The notes: a model not told the origin generated them from the letters alone. A stretch of DNA of 64,000 nt from Kluyvera sp047971185 (GCF_047971185.1 NZ_JBKDZH010000056.1:1-64000), one strand, 5' to 3'. Positions 40,550-50,979 are shown, numbered from the stretch's first letter. Translations and numbers: made by a program.

Positions 40550-41671
40550 ATGGAATACCACTTAACGTTAAACTGGCCCGATTTTCTGGCGCGCTACTGG
40601 CAAAAACGCCCGGTCGTGCTTAAACGCGGCTTCGCCAATTTTATCGACCCCATTTCACCGGATGAACTGGCGGGTCTGGCGATGGAAAATGAGGTCGATA
40701 GCCGACTGGTGAGCCACCTTGACGGTGACTGGCAGGTCAGCCACGGCCCGTTCGAAAGCTACGATCATCTGGGCGAAAGCAACTGGTCGCTGCTGGTACA
40801 GGCGGTTGACCACTGGCACGAGCCGTCCAGCGCGCTGATGCGCCCGTTCCGCGCCCTCCCCGACTGGCGTATCGACGATCTGATGATCTCCTTCTCCGTG
40901 CCCGGCGGCGGCGTTGGCCCGCACCTCGATCAGTATGACGTGTTTATCATTCAGGGTACCGGCCGTCGCCGCTGGCGCGTCGGCGAGAAAGGCGCGCTCA
41001 AGCAGCACTGCCCGCACCCGGACCTGCTGCAGGTACAGCCGTTCGACGCGATTATTGATGAAGAGATGGAGCCGGGCGATATTCTGTATATTCCGCCGGG
41101 CTTCCCGCACGAGGGCTACGCGCTGGAAAACTCGCTGAACTATTCCGTGGGCTTCCGCTCACCGAACAGCCGCGAGCTGATTAGCGGCTTTGCCGACTAT
41201 ATTCTGCAACGCGATCTCGGCAATCAGCACTACAGCGACCCGGACGTCCCGTCGCGCGACCACCCGGCGGACATGCTGCCTCAGGAGGTCGATCGCCTGC
41301 GCGAGATGATGTTAGGGCTGATTCAGCAGCCGGAGCATTTCCAGCAGTGGCTGGGGGAATTTATCAGCCAGTCGCGCCACGAGCTGGACGTCGCGCCGCC
41401 GGAGCCGCCGTATCAGCCGGATGAGATTTACGACGCCCTTCAGCAGGGCGACCTGCTGCAACGCCTGGGCGGGCTGCGCGTCATTCGTATCGGCGATGAT
41501 TTCTTTGTCAACGGTGAGAAGGTCGATTCACCGCACCATCAGGCGCTGGATGCAATGGCGGGCAGTATCATGCTGGAGAGCCAGCACTTTGGTGAGGCGC
41601 TGGAAGATCCCTCGTTCCTGGTGATGCTGACCGCGCTGGTCAACAGCGGATACTGGTTCTTCGCAGAATAA
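40550..41671 (+). CDS. roxA: Ribosomal protein uL16 3-hydroxylase RoxA (YcfD)
   Basis: JmjC-type 2-oxoglutarate/iron oxygenase that hydroxylates Arg81 of ribosomal protein L16. The 373 residues equal E. coli RoxA. The iron triad is visible: His125 and Asp127 in GPHLDQYD, and His187 in PPGFPHEGYA. A C-terminal winged-helix region follows. It lies 76 bp after phoQ. Confidence 0.96.
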   Translation: MEYHLTLNWPDFLARYWQKRPVVLKRGFANFIDPISPDELAGLAMENEVDSRLVSHLDGDWQVSHGPFESYDHLGESNWSLLVQAVDHWHEPSSALMRPFRALPDWRIDDLMISFSVPGGGVGPHLDQYDVFIIQGTGRRRWRVGEKGALKQHCPHPDLLQVQPFDAIIDEEMEPGDILYIPPGFPHEGYALENSLNYSVGFRSPNSRELISGFADYILQRDLGNQHYSDPDVPSRDHPADMLPQEVDRLREMMLGLIQQPEHFQQWLGEFISQSRHELDVAPPEPPYQPDEIYDALQQGDLLQRLGGLRVIRIGDDFFVNGEKVDSPHHQALDAMAGSIMLESQHFGEALEDPSFLVMLTALVNSGYWFFAE

Positions 41672-41692
41672 ACGACCGGACCAACGCTGATG

Positions 41693-41775
41693 GTAGGCCG
41701 GATAAGGCGTTTACGCCGCCATCCGGCAATCTGCGCGGAGTCTGCCGGATGGCGGCTTCGCCTTATCCGGCCTAC
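41693..41775. repeat. REP pair (BIME) between roxA and pepT
   Basis: Two facing palindromic units, GTAGGCCGGATAAGGCG...CGCCATCCGGCA and TGCCGGATGGCGGCTTCGCC...CCGGCCTAC, form a classic enterobacterial BIME in the convergent gap. Confidence 0.93.
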
Positions 41776-41780
41776 ATAAA

Positions 41781-41812
41781 AAAACCCGGCTCAAATATAC
41801 GCCGGGTTTTCT
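41781..41812. terminator. Bidirectional terminator between roxA and pepT
   Basis: AAAACCCGGC pairs with GCCGGGTTTT over 10 bases, giving T-runs on both strands. Confidence 0.9.
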
Positions 41813-41819
41813 TTGCCGG

Positions 41820-43046
41820 TTAGCCGCGCTGGGCCGTCAGCTCAGCGATACGCACAATCACCTTCACCGCTTTCTCCATCCCTTCCAGCGTCACAAACTC
41901 GTGTTTGCCGTGGTAGTTGTAGCCGCCGGTGAAAATGTTTGGGCACGGAAGGCCCATAAACGACAGCTGTGCGCCGTCGGTGCCGCCGCGGATCGGTTTG
42001 AGATCCGGTTCGATATCGCAATCACGCATCGCCTGCTGGGCGATATCCACAATGTGCGGATGCTCCGCCACCTTCTCGCGCATATTGTAGTAGCTGTCTT
42101 CAATGATCAGCTCAATATAGCAGTCCGGGTGCAGCCCTTTACCGACCTTCTTAGCGATCTCCATCATCTTGCGCTTGCGCGCTTCAAACTGCTTGCGGTC
42201 AAAGTCGCGCACGATATAGTGCATTTCCGCGCGGTCAACCGTGCCCTTGATGCTGGTCAGATGGTAGAAGCCTTCGTAGCTTTCGGTTTTTTCCGGGCTT
42301 TCATCGGCGGGAACTTCCGCATGAATGCGCGCCGCCAGCGACAGCGCATTGACCATCACCCCTTTTGCGGTGCCCGGATGGACGTTGTTACCGACAATCT
42401 TGATGGTGACGGAAGCCGCGTTGAAGTTTTCATACTCCAGCTCGCCCACGCCGCCGCCGTCGATGGTATAGGCCCACTGGGCGTTAAAAGCTTCGACGTC
42501 GAAATGTTTAGCGCCTTTGCCGACTTCTTCATCCGGCGTAAAGGCCACGCGGATGTCGCCGTGCGGAATGTTCTGCCCTTTCAGCACCGCCAGCGCGGTC
42601 ATGATTTCGGCGATACCGGCTTTATCATCAGCGCCGAGCAGCGTTTTGCCGTCGGTGGTGATCAGCGTCTGCCCCAGCAGCTGGTGCAGCACCGGGAACA
42701 TCACGGGAGAGAGCACTTCATCGCCAATCCCCAGCGCGATATCGCCGCCGCGGTAGTTTTCGACGATCTGCGGGTTCACGTTCTTACCGCTAAAATCCGG
42801 TGCGGTATCCACATGGGAAATAAAACCAATCGCCGGGATATCGCCGCTGACGTTGGCGGGCAATGTTGCCATTACCGTGCCCTTCTCGCTCAGCGTGACG
42901 TTCACCAGCCCCATCGTTTCTAATTGCTCTTTGAGCAGATGTAACAGTTTCCACTGCCCCTCGGTACTCGGCACCTGACGCACGCCGGGCTTCGATTGCG
43001 TGTCCAGAGAAACGTACTGCAAAAAACGCTCAAGCAATTTATCCAT
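41820..43046 (-). CDS. pepT: Peptidase T (tripeptide aminopeptidase)
   Basis: Cytoplasmic zinc aminopeptidase of the M20 family that removes the N-terminal residue of tripeptides. The 408 residues equal E. coli PepT. Metal-site motifs: FISHVDTAPDF, LLGADDKAGIAEIMTAL and FTPDEEVGKGAKHFD, later IRGGTDGAQLSFMGLPCPN. Divergent from potA across 269 bp. Confidence 0.97.
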   Translation of the reverse strand: MDKLLERFLQYVSLDTQSKPGVRQVPSTEGQWKLLHLLKEQLETMGLVNVTLSEKGTVMATLPANVSGDIPAIGFISHVDTAPDFSGKNVNPQIVENYRGGDIALGIGDEVLSPVMFPVLHQLLGQTLITTDGKTLLGADDKAGIAEIMTALAVLKGQNIPHGDIRVAFTPDEEVGKGAKHFDVEAFNAQWAYTIDGGGVGELEYENFNAASVTIKIVGNNVHPGTAKGVMVNALSLAARIHAEVPADESPEKTESYEGFYHLTSIKGTVDRAEMHYIVRDFDRKQFEARKRKMMEIAKKVGKGLHPDCYIELIIEDSYYNMREKVAEHPHIVDIAQQAMRDCDIEPDLKPIRGGTDGAQLSFMGLPCPNIFTGGYNYHGKHEFVTLEGMEKAVKVIVRIAELTAQRG

Positions 43047-43245
43047 GTAGCCACCCTCACTTTTTGTGACAACATTATCAATAAGCCATAAAAGACAAAT
43101 ATTGCGTCAGGTCACTTTTAGCCCGGCAAAGGCCATTTTTTTTCCCGTATCGCGTCTAATCGTCAGATATTCTTATAGGAAGTTTAACAAGGATTGGCGA
43201 TTGAGTATGTTTGCCGTAGAATGCCAGCCCTTATTAATACATTTC

Positions 43246-43261
43246 AGACCTCTAAACGTCT
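43246..43261. promoter_or_regulatory. Two adjacent MetJ-like boxes upstream of potA (candidate)
   Basis: AGACCTCT-AAACGTCT are two directly abutting 8-mers, each 7 of 8 to the Met box AGACGTCT. MetJ binds such tandem boxes. They lie 55 bp upstream of the potA ATG. The match may be chance; I know of no report of MetJ control here. Confidence 0.35.
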
Positions 43262-43265
43262 AAAG

Positions 43266-43310
43266 GTGGTTAACCACAAACCCCGCATCGCCAGGATTTT
43301 TCTCGATGCG
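43266..43310 (+). promoter_or_regulatory. Palindrome and hairpin in the potA leader
   Basis: GTGGTTAACCAC (43266-43277) is a perfect 12-bp palindrome. CGCATCG (43284-43290) pairs with CGATGCG (43304-43310) over 13 bases; the stem ends 5 bases before the potA ATG, where a ribosome site should lie. No Shine-Dalgarno sequence is visible. Confidence 0.6.
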
Positions 43311-43315
43311 TTTAC

Positions 43316-44452
43316 ATGGGACAGAGTAATAAATTGAATACTAAATCGCGTTCGCTGTCACCGCTGGTGGAGCTAGTGGGGATTCGCAAGGACTTCGATG
43401 GTAAAACGGTCATCTCGGATCTCGATTTGACCATCAATAACGGCGAGTTTCTCACGCTGCTTGGCCCCTCTGGCTGCGGCAAAACAACCGTCCTGCGCCT
43501 GATTGCCGGGCTGGAAAACGTCGATGCCGGGCAGATCCACCTGGAAAACCAGGACATAACCCGCGTTCCAGCCGAAGATCGTCACGTCAATACCGTCTTT
43601 CAGAGCTACGCGCTTTTCCCGCATATGACCGTTTTCGATAACGTCGCCTTTGGCCTGCGCATGCAGAAAACGCCGGCGAGCGAAATCGCCCCGCGCGTAC
43701 TCGACGCCCTGCGCATGGTTCAACTGGAAGAGTTCGCTCAACGTAAACCCCACCAGCTTTCAGGCGGCCAGCAGCAGCGCGTTGCCATCGCCCGCGCGGT
43801 GGTGAATAAACCGAGCCTGCTGCTGCTCGATGAGTCGCTCTCTGCGCTCGACTATAAGCTGCGTAAACAGATGCAGAATGAGCTGAAGGCCCTCCAGCGT
43901 AAGCTTGGTATCACCTTCGTCTTCGTCACCCACGATCAGGAAGAGGCGCTGACCATGTCAGACCGTATCGTGGTGATGCGCGACGGCAAAATTGAGCAGG
44001 ACGGCACGCCGCGGGAAATCTACGAAGAGCCGAAAAACCTGTTTGTCGCCGGTTTTATCGGCGAGATTAACCTCTTCGATGCCACCGTCATTGAACGCCT
44101 TGACGAGCAGCGCGTGCGCGCCAACGTCGAAGGCCGCGAGTGCAATATCTACGTTAACTTCCCGGTCACCCCGGGGCAAAAGCTCAACGTTCTGCTGCGC
44201 CCGGAAGATCTGCGCGTCGATGAAATCCACGACGGCACCGAGCTGGAAGGGCTTATCGGCTACATCCGCGAGCGTAACTACAAGGGCATGACCCTGGAAT
44301 CGGTCGTCGAGCTGGAAAACGGCAAGATGGTGATGGTCAGCGAGTTCTTCAACGAAGACGATCCTGATTTCGACCACTCGCTGGACCAGAAAATGGCGAT
44401 CAACTGGGTCGAAAGCTGGGAGGTCGTACTGGCTGATGAAGAGCACAAGTAA
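43316..44452 (+). CDS. potA: Spermidine/putrescine ABC transporter ATPase PotA
   Basis: Energises the PotABCD polyamine importer at the inner-membrane face. The 378 residues equal E. coli PotA: Walker A GPSGCGKTT (50-58), Q-loop FQSYALFPHM, signature LSGGQQQRVAIARA, Walker B LLLLDESLSALD, H-loop FVTHDQEEA, and a C-terminal TOBE regulatory domain. It is the first gene of potABCD; potB starts 17 bp before its end. Confidence 0.98.
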   Translation: MGQSNKLNTKSRSLSPLVELVGIRKDFDGKTVISDLDLTINNGEFLTLLGPSGCGKTTVLRLIAGLENVDAGQIHLENQDITRVPAEDRHVNTVFQSYALFPHMTVFDNVAFGLRMQKTPASEIAPRVLDALRMVQLEEFAQRKPHQLSGGQQQRVAIARAVVNKPSLLLLDESLSALDYKLRKQMQNELKALQRKLGITFVFVTHDQEEALTMSDRIVVMRDGKIEQDGTPREIYEEPKNLFVAGFIGEINLFDATVIERLDEQRVRANVEGRECNIYVNFPVTPGQKLNVLLRPEDLRVDEIHDGTELEGLIGYIRERNYKGMTLESVVELENGKMVMVSEFFNEDDPDFDHSLDQKMAINWVESWEVVLADEEHK

Positions 44453-45293
44453 ATTCCAGAACGTGGTCATTGCCACTATCGTCGGTTGGCTTGTGCTGTT
44501 TGTGTTCCTGCCCAACCTGATGATCATCGTCACCAGCTTCCTGACGCGTGACGATGCCAACTTTGTCCAGATGGTCTTCACCCTGGATAACTACGCGCGC
44601 CTGCTCGATCCGCTGTATGCCCAGGTGCTGCTGCATTCGCTGAATATGGCGGCGATCGCCACGCTGGCGTGCCTGGTGCTGGGCTATCCGTTTGCCTGGT
44701 TCCTCGCCCGCCTGCCGCAGAAGGTGCGCCCGCTGCTGCTGTTCTTGCTGATTGTCCCCTTCTGGACCAACTCGCTCATCCGCATCTACGGGCTGAAAAT
44801 TTTCCTCAGCACCAAAGGCTACCTCAATGAATTCCTGCTGTGGCTGGGGGTGATTGATACGCCGATGCGCATCATGTTCACCCCCAGCGCGGTGATCATT
44901 GGCCTGGTGTATATCCTGCTGCCGTTTATGGTGATGCCGCTGTATTCCAGCATTGAAAAGCTCGACAAACCGCTGCTGGAAGCGGCAAAAGACCTCGGCG
45001 CCAATAAGCTGCAAACCTTTATCCGCATTATCATTCCGTTGACCATGCCGGGGATTATTGCCGGTTGCCTGCTGGTGATGCTGCCCGCCATGGGGCTGTT
45101 CTACGTCTCGGATCTGATGGGCGGGGCGAAAAACCTGCTGATTGGTAACGTGATAAAGAGCCAGTTCCTCAACATTCGCGACTGGCCGTTCGGCGCGGCC
45201 ACCAGCATTACGCTGACGGTGGTGATGGGGCTGATGCTGCTGGTGTACTGGCGCGCCTCGCGCCTGCTGAATAAGAAGGTGGAACTGGAATGA
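44436..45293 (+). CDS. potB: Spermidine/putrescine ABC transporter permease PotB
   Basis: Inner-membrane permease of 285 residues with six membrane segments and the coupling motif EAAKDLGANKLQTFIRIIIP. VPFWTNSLIRIYGLKIFLS and ASRLLNKKVELE match E. coli PotB. It starts inside potA (17-bp overlap) and ends overlapping potC by 4 bp, so translation is coupled along the operon. Confidence 0.97.
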   Translation: MKSTSKFQNVVIATIVGWLVLFVFLPNLMIIVTSFLTRDDANFVQMVFTLDNYARLLDPLYAQVLLHSLNMAAIATLACLVLGYPFAWFLARLPQKVRPLLLFLLIVPFWTNSLIRIYGLKIFLSTKGYLNEFLLWLGVIDTPMRIMFTPSAVIIGLVYILLPFMVMPLYSSIEKLDKPLLEAAKDLGANKLQTFIRIIIPLTMPGIIAGCLLVMLPAMGLFYVSDLMGGAKNLLIGNVIKSQFLNIRDWPFGAATSITLTVVMGLMLLVYWRASRLLNKKVELE

Positions 45294-46081
45294 TGGGTCG
45301 ACTGCTGCGCGGCGGCTTTATGACCGCCATTTACGCTTATCTTTATATTCCGATTATCATTTTGATCGTGAACTCGTTCAACAGCTCACGTTTCGGCATC
45401 AACTGGCAGGGCTTTACCACCAACTGGTACAGCCTGCTGATGAACAACGACAGCCTGCTCCAGGCGGCCCAGCACTCGCTGACGATGGCAATTTTCTCCG
45501 CCACCGCTGCGACGCTTATCGGTTCACTGACCGCCGTGGCGCTGTACCGCTATCGCTTTCGCGGCAAGCCGTTCGTCAGCGGCATGCTGTTTGTGGTCAT
45601 GATGTCGCCGGATATCGTCATGGCGATCTCCCTGCTGGTGCTGTTTATGCTGCTGGGCATTCAGCTGGGCTTCTGGTCGCTGCTGTTCTCGCATATCACC
45701 TTCTGTCTGCCGTTCGTGGTGGTCACCGTTTTCTCCCGCCTGAAGGGGTTTGACGTGCGGATGCTGGAAGCGGCAAAAGATCTGGGCGCCAGCGAGCTGA
45801 CGATCCTGCGCAAAATTATCCTCCCGCTGGCGATGCCTGCGGTGGCGGCGGGCTGGTTGCTGAGCTTTACGCTGTCGATGGATGACGTGGTGGTTTCGTC
45901 GTTCGTCACCGGGCCGGGATACGAAATTCTGCCGCTCAAGATTTACTCAATGGTGAAAGTGGGCGTATCACCGGAAGTGAACGCGCTGGCAACAATTCTG
46001 CTGGTTCTGTCGCTGGTGATGGTGATTGCCAGCCAGCTGATTGCACGTGATAAAACGAAGGGCCTGAAGGTCAGGTCTTAA
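45290..46081 (+). CDS. potC: Spermidine/putrescine ABC transporter permease PotC
   Basis: Second permease subunit, 263 residues, six membrane segments, with EAAKDLGASELTILRKIILP as the ATPase-contact loop and SMDDVVVSSFVTGPGYEILP. E. coli PotC has 264. The start overlaps the potB stop (ATGA at 45290-45293). Confidence 0.97.
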   Translation: MMGRLLRGGFMTAIYAYLYIPIIILIVNSFNSSRFGINWQGFTTNWYSLLMNNDSLLQAAQHSLTMAIFSATAATLIGSLTAVALYRYRFRGKPFVSGMLFVVMMSPDIVMAISLLVLFMLLGIQLGFWSLLFSHITFCLPFVVVTVFSRLKGFDVRMLEAAKDLGASELTILRKIILPLAMPAVAAGWLLSFTLSMDDVVVSSFVTGPGYEILPLKIYSMVKVGVSPEVNALATILLVLSLVMVIASQLIARDKTKGLKVRS

Positions 46082-46097
46082 ACTCAGGGGACGTAAA

Positions 46098-47144
46098 ATG
46101 ATGAAATGGTCACGCCACCTGCTCGCGGCAGGTGCTTTAGCGCTCGGTATGAGCGCGGCCCACGCGGACGACAGCAAGACGCTGTACTTCTATAACTGGA
46201 CGGAATACGTTCCGCCTGGACTGCTGGAACAGTTCACCAAAGAGACCGGCATCAAGGTTATCTATTCGACCTATGAATCGAATGAAACCATGTACGCCAA
46301 GCTCAAGACCTATAAAGACGGTGCCTACGACCTGGTCGTGCCGTCCACCTACTTTGTCGACAAAATGCGCAAAGAGGGGATGATTCAGAAGATCGATAAA
46401 ACGCAGCTGAGCAACTTTAAAAATCTCGACCCCGAGATGCTCAACAAGCCGTTTGACCCGAACAACGATTACTCTATCCCCTACATCTGGGGTGCCACGG
46501 CCATCGGCGTGAACAGCGACGAGATTGACCCGAAAACCGTCACCAGCTGGGCCGACCTGTGGAAGCCGGAATACAAAAGCAGCCTGCTGCTGACCGACGA
46601 CGCGCGCGAAGTGTTCCAGATTGCCCTGCGTAAACTGGGCTACTCCGGCAACACCACCGACCCGAAAGAGATTGAAGCGGCCTACAACGAGCTGAAAAAA
46701 CTGATGCCAAACGTGGCCGCCTTCAACTCCGACAACCCGGCCAACCCGTATATGGAAGGGGAAGTGAATCTGGGGATGGTATGGAACGGTTCGGCATTCG
46801 TCGCCCGCCAGGCGGGTACGCCGCTGGAAATCGTGTGGCCGAAAGAAGGCGGTATCTTCTGGATGGACAGCCTGGCGATTCCGGCCAACGCCAAAAACAA
46901 GGACGGCGCGCTGAAGCTGATTAACTTCCTGCTGCGTCCGGACGTAGCGAAACAGGTCGCGGAAACCATCGGCTACCCGACGCCAAACCTGGCGGCGCGC
47001 AAGCTGCTGAGCCCGGAAGTGGCCAACGACAAGTCGCTGTATCCAGATGCGGAAACCGTGCAGAAAGGCGAGTGGCAGAACGATGTCGGCAGCGCCAGCA
47101 CGCTGTATGAAGAGTACTACCAGAAGCTGAAAGCCGGGCGTTAA
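46098..47144 (+). CDS. potD: Periplasmic spermidine/putrescine-binding protein PotD
   Basis: Substrate receptor of PotABCD. The 348 residues equal E. coli PotD. A signal peptide ends MSAAHA, followed by LYFYNWTEYVPPGLLEQFTK, the polyamine-contact regions VIYSTYESNETMYAKL and GGIFWMDSLAIP, and LLSPEVANDKSLYPDAE. AGGGGA precedes the ATG; the next codon is also ATG (46101). It ends the operon. Confidence 0.97.
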   Translation: MMKWSRHLLAAGALALGMSAAHADDSKTLYFYNWTEYVPPGLLEQFTKETGIKVIYSTYESNETMYAKLKTYKDGAYDLVVPSTYFVDKMRKEGMIQKIDKTQLSNFKNLDPEMLNKPFDPNNDYSIPYIWGATAIGVNSDEIDPKTVTSWADLWKPEYKSSLLLTDDAREVFQIALRKLGYSGNTTDPKEIEAAYNELKKLMPNVAAFNSDNPANPYMEGEVNLGMVWNGSAFVARQAGTPLEIVWPKEGGIFWMDSLAIPANAKNKDGALKLINFLLRPDVAKQVAETIGYPTPNLAARKLLSPEVANDKSLYPDAETVQKGEWQNDVGSASTLYEEYYQKLKAGR

Positions 47145-47182
47145 TCGCGACAGCCTGCACAACGCCGGGAGAGCGGCCACAA

Positions 47183-47209
47183 AAAAGCGGAGCCTGTGCT
47201 CCGCTTTTT
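47183..47209. terminator. Bidirectional terminator between potD and cobB
   Basis: AAAAGCGGAGC pairs with GCTCCGCTTTT over CTGT, with A and T runs on both sides. Confidence 0.93.
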
Positions 47210-47228
47210 GATTCTCTGCGTCGCCGTA

Positions 47229-48050
47229 TTAGAGCGATTTCAGCAGTTCATCCACATACGCCGGCACCACTTCACTCGCCAGCCCATAGTGCTTCTCTTC
47301 AAACTCGCTGCCCACCTGGCTTGGCTCGAGGTTCAGCTCGACGGTATGCGCACCGTGCAGCTTCGCTTCGTGGACAAACCCGGCCGCCGGGTAAACGTGG
47401 CCGGAGGTGCCGATGGCGATAAAAATATCGGCCATCGACAGCGCGAGGTAGATATGGTCCATCTCAAACGGCATCTCGCCAAACCAGACGATATGCGGGC
47501 GCAGCGGCGCCGGGAACTGGCAGCAGTGACAGCGTTCGTCTACCGGCAAATCGCCCGGCCAGTCGAACACCTGGCCGCTTTGGGTGCAGCGCACCTTTAG
47601 CAGCTCACCGTGCATGTGCAGCACGTTTTTGTTGCCCGCGCGCTCGTGCAGATTGTCGATGTTCTGCGTGACCAGCATAAAGTTCTCGCCGAGCGCCTCT
47701 TCCAGCCGGGCCAGCGCCAGGTGCGCCGCGTTAGGCGCAATCTCCGGCTGCTGGAGCTGACGGCGACGAGCGTTGTAAAAGCTCTGCACCAGCTCAGGAT
47801 TACGGGCGAAGCCTTCCGGCGTCGCCACGTCCTCAACCTTATGCTCTTCCCATAGCCCATCGGCCGCCCGGAAAGTTCGAATCCCCGACTCTGCCGAAAT
47901 CCCCGCGCCGGTTAACACCAACACTCTTGGTTTATCCATCTCTTCTGGCATCACCCTGTCCGTGAAAAAAATCCGCTGGCGCAGACGCTGGCGCAGCTGA
48001 CGTTTATTCCGACGAAAACGGCTCAATCGATGTAAGCGGCGCGACTGCAT
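47229..48050 (-). CDS. cobB: NAD-dependent protein deacylase CobB (sirtuin)
   Basis: Removes acetyl and succinyl groups from lysines with NAD in the cytoplasm. The 273 residues include the basic N-terminal extension of the long CobB isoform (SRRLHRLSRFRRNKRQLRQR). The sirtuin core has LTGAGISAESGIRTFR, TQNIDNLHERAG, the catalytic His in HMHGELL, zinc Cys in RCTQSG and RCHCC, and IGTSGHVYPAAGF. E. coli CobB has 279; the last six residues are missing here. An internal Met (EEMDKPRV) could start the short form. It follows nagK by 12 bp. Confidence 0.96.
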   Translation of the reverse strand: MQSRRLHRLSRFRRNKRQLRQRLRQRIFFTDRVMPEEMDKPRVLVLTGAGISAESGIRTFRAADGLWEEHKVEDVATPEGFARNPELVQSFYNARRRQLQQPEIAPNAAHLALARLEEALGENFMLVTQNIDNLHERAGNKNVLHMHGELLKVRCTQSGQVFDWPGDLPVDERCHCCQFPAPLRPHIVWFGEMPFEMDHIYLALSMADIFIAIGTSGHVYPAAGFVHEAKLHGAHTVELNLEPSQVGSEFEEKHYGLASEVVPAYVDELLKSL

Positions 48051-48062
48051 ATCTACTCCATG

Positions 48063-48974
48063 TTAGTTGGTCAGATGAAGGAACGCAGCGCCGCGCATCC
48101 CCCCTGCATCACCGTGGCGTGCGCGTTCAATGCGCGGCGTGCGGGCTACAGGCAGTAAATGACGCGGTAAGCGGTGCGCAAGTCCATCGGCGATCGCTGA
48201 AAAATTTGATAACCCACCGCCGAGCACCAGCAGATCCGGGTCGACAATGGTCAGTATATTCCCCAGGCAAACGGCAAGCAGATCCAGATACAGCTCTACG
48301 TGCTCGTGCGCCCTTTCGTCTCCCTGCTGCCAGAGGGCAACAATCTCCGGCGAGGTCAGCGGCTGCTGGTAGACATGGTTATACAGCCATGCAAAACCGC
48401 GTCCGGATAAATAGTTTTCGATACAGCCAAGCTGGCCGCAGCCGCAGCGCACCAGCGGGAAGTCTCGCCCAACGACCTCCAGCGCGTCGACGGGCAGGCG
48501 GATATGGCCAAACTCCCCGGCGATATAACTGTGACCGGTAATCGATTTACCGTTCAGCACGATACCGCCCCCCACGCCGGTGCCCAGAATCAGGCCCATC
48601 ACCAGCGGATACTGGGTGAACTCGTCGTCCCAGGCCTCGGAGAGCGCGAAACAGTTGGCGTCGTTGTCCAGACGCACGTCGCGGTCCAGCAGACGGCTCA
48701 GGTCCGCACGCAGCGGCCTGCCGCTCGCCGCCGGAACGTTGGCGGCGTACAGCGTGCCGTCTTCGGTTTCCGGCATACCGGGAATACCAATACCCACGGT
48801 TCCCCGGCAGTTGAAGCGTTCGTCGGCCTCCGCCACCAGCCCGGTGACCGCCGCAAGGAAGCTTTCATAGCTCTCTTTCGGCGTCGGGATACGTTTTTCC
48901 CACTGAAGCTGGCGCGATGAATTAAATACGCCCAGCGCGATTTTGCTGCCGCCAATGTCAAATCCATAATGCAT
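48063..48974 (-). CDS. nagK: N-acetyl-D-glucosamine kinase
   Basis: ROK-family kinase that phosphorylates GlcNAc released in murein recycling. The 303 residues equal E. coli NagK. YGFDIGGSKIALGVF is the ATP/phosphate loop, LDNDANCFALSEAWD holds the catalytic Asp, ILGTGVGGGIVLNG follows, and RCGCGQLGCIENYLSG is the zinc site. I place the start at 48974 by family length; the preceding ATG (48977) has the better ribosome spacing. Operon lolCDE-nagK-cobB as in E. coli. Confidence 0.96.
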   Translation of the reverse strand: MHYGFDIGGSKIALGVFNSSRQLQWEKRIPTPKESYESFLAAVTGLVAEADERFNCRGTVGIGIPGMPETEDGTLYAANVPAASGRPLRADLSRLLDRDVRLDNDANCFALSEAWDDEFTQYPLVMGLILGTGVGGGIVLNGKSITGHSYIAGEFGHIRLPVDALEVVGRDFPLVRCGCGQLGCIENYLSGRGFAWLYNHVYQQPLTSPEIVALWQQGDERAHEHVELYLDLLAVCLGNILTIVDPDLLVLGGGLSNFSAIADGLAHRLPRHLLPVARTPRIERARHGDAGGMRGAAFLHLTN

Positions 48975-49033
48975 CATGTTCATTCCTCTAACTGACGCAC
49001 GCAGCAGCAACACCGCGCGGTCAGGACGTCAAA

Positions 49034-50277
49034 TTACTGGCCACTCAGCACCCTCGCAGGGTCGATACGGCTGGCGCGGCGGGCGGGATACCAGCTTGCC
49101 AGCAGACTCAGCAACAGTGCCGTGACCAGCACATAAACGACATCCAGCCAGTGCAGTTCAGACGGCAGGAAGTCGATAAAATAGATGTCACCGGATAAGA
49201 ATCGGTGACCAATCATCTTTTCAATCACGTGAATAATATCGGTGAGGTACAGCGAAGCGAGCACGCCGATAACCACGCCGCAAATGCTGCCCAGCAGGCC
49301 AGCCAATAAACCATACCACACGAAAATTGCGCGAATCAGCCCGTCTTTGGCGCCCAATGTGCGCAGCACCGCAATATCGCTACTTTTATCTTTCACGGCC
49401 ATCACCAGCGTTGACACGATGTTGAAACAGGCCACGCCGATCACCAGCACCATCGCCAGATACATGATCGCGCGGATCATCTGAATGTCGCGATACATAT
49501 AGCCGTAGGTGCCAATCCAGCTCTTGATATAGACGTAGTTATTGGTGACCTCGCCCGCGTCGCGCACCAGCTTGTTGGCGTTAAACACGTCGCTCACCTT
49601 GATGGCGATACCGGAGATGCTCTCCCCCATATCGAGATACTGCTGGGCGTCCTGCATCGGGATCATGGCGAAGCTGTGGTCGAGCTGACCGCTCAGTTGC
49701 AAAATGCCGGTCACGTGCAGGCGCACGCGTTTCGGCTGCAGCAGCTTATGCTCAGGGTTCGAGTTGGGGATCATGATCGACACCCAGTCTCCGGCCTTCA
49801 CCTTCAGCGCATCGGCCACGCCCTTGCCGAGAATAATCTGCTGTTCGCCGGCCTTAAAGTTCGCCCAGGCATCCGCCTGTACAAAACGCGGCAGCGCGCT
49901 GAGCTTACTCTCCTGCTGCGGATCCACCCCTTTCACCTGAATGGCGCGCAGGTTGCTGCCGCTCTCCACCAGGCCGGTAAAGTTGATGTACGGCGCGGCG
50001 GCCGCGATCCCTTTGACCGCTTCGACTTTCGGCAGCACGTTCTGCCAGTGGTTCCACGGCGGGTTCACCGCTTCGATTTCACCGTGCGGCACCACCGCGA
50101 GGATGCGGTTATTCAGCTCGCGTTCGAAGCCGTTCATTGCGCTCAGGCCGACGATCAGCACCGCCACGCCCAGCGCGATGCCGACGGTTGAGATAACGGA
50201 AATCAGCGACACCATGCCGCTGCGCCGACGCCCGCGGCTAAAGCGCAGGCCAATCAGTAACGACAGCGAAGGAGCCA

Positions 50278-50278
<1 letters not shown>
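49034..50278 (-). CDS. lolE: Lipoprotein-releasing system permease LolE
   Basis: Inner-membrane subunit of the LolCDE complex that extracts lipoproteins for transfer to LolA. The 414 residues equal E. coli LolE: a membrane segment near residue 25 (MVSLISVISTVGIALGVAV), the MNGFERELNNRILAVVPHGE segment, a large periplasmic domain, and three C-terminal membrane segments ending SWYPARRASRIDPARVLSGQ. Its ATG shares one base with the lolD stop (TAATG). Confidence 0.98.

Positions 50279-50971
<693 letters not shown>

Positions 50972-50979
<8 letters not shown>

Noticed and set aside
41693..41775. CRISPR-like repeats between roxA and pepT
   Set aside because: The two palindromes face each other and fit REP/BIME elements; there is no regular repeat-spacer array or cas gene.
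46137..47180. A 347-codon frame antisense to potD
   Set aside because: Complete overlap with PotD and no recognisable family motif.
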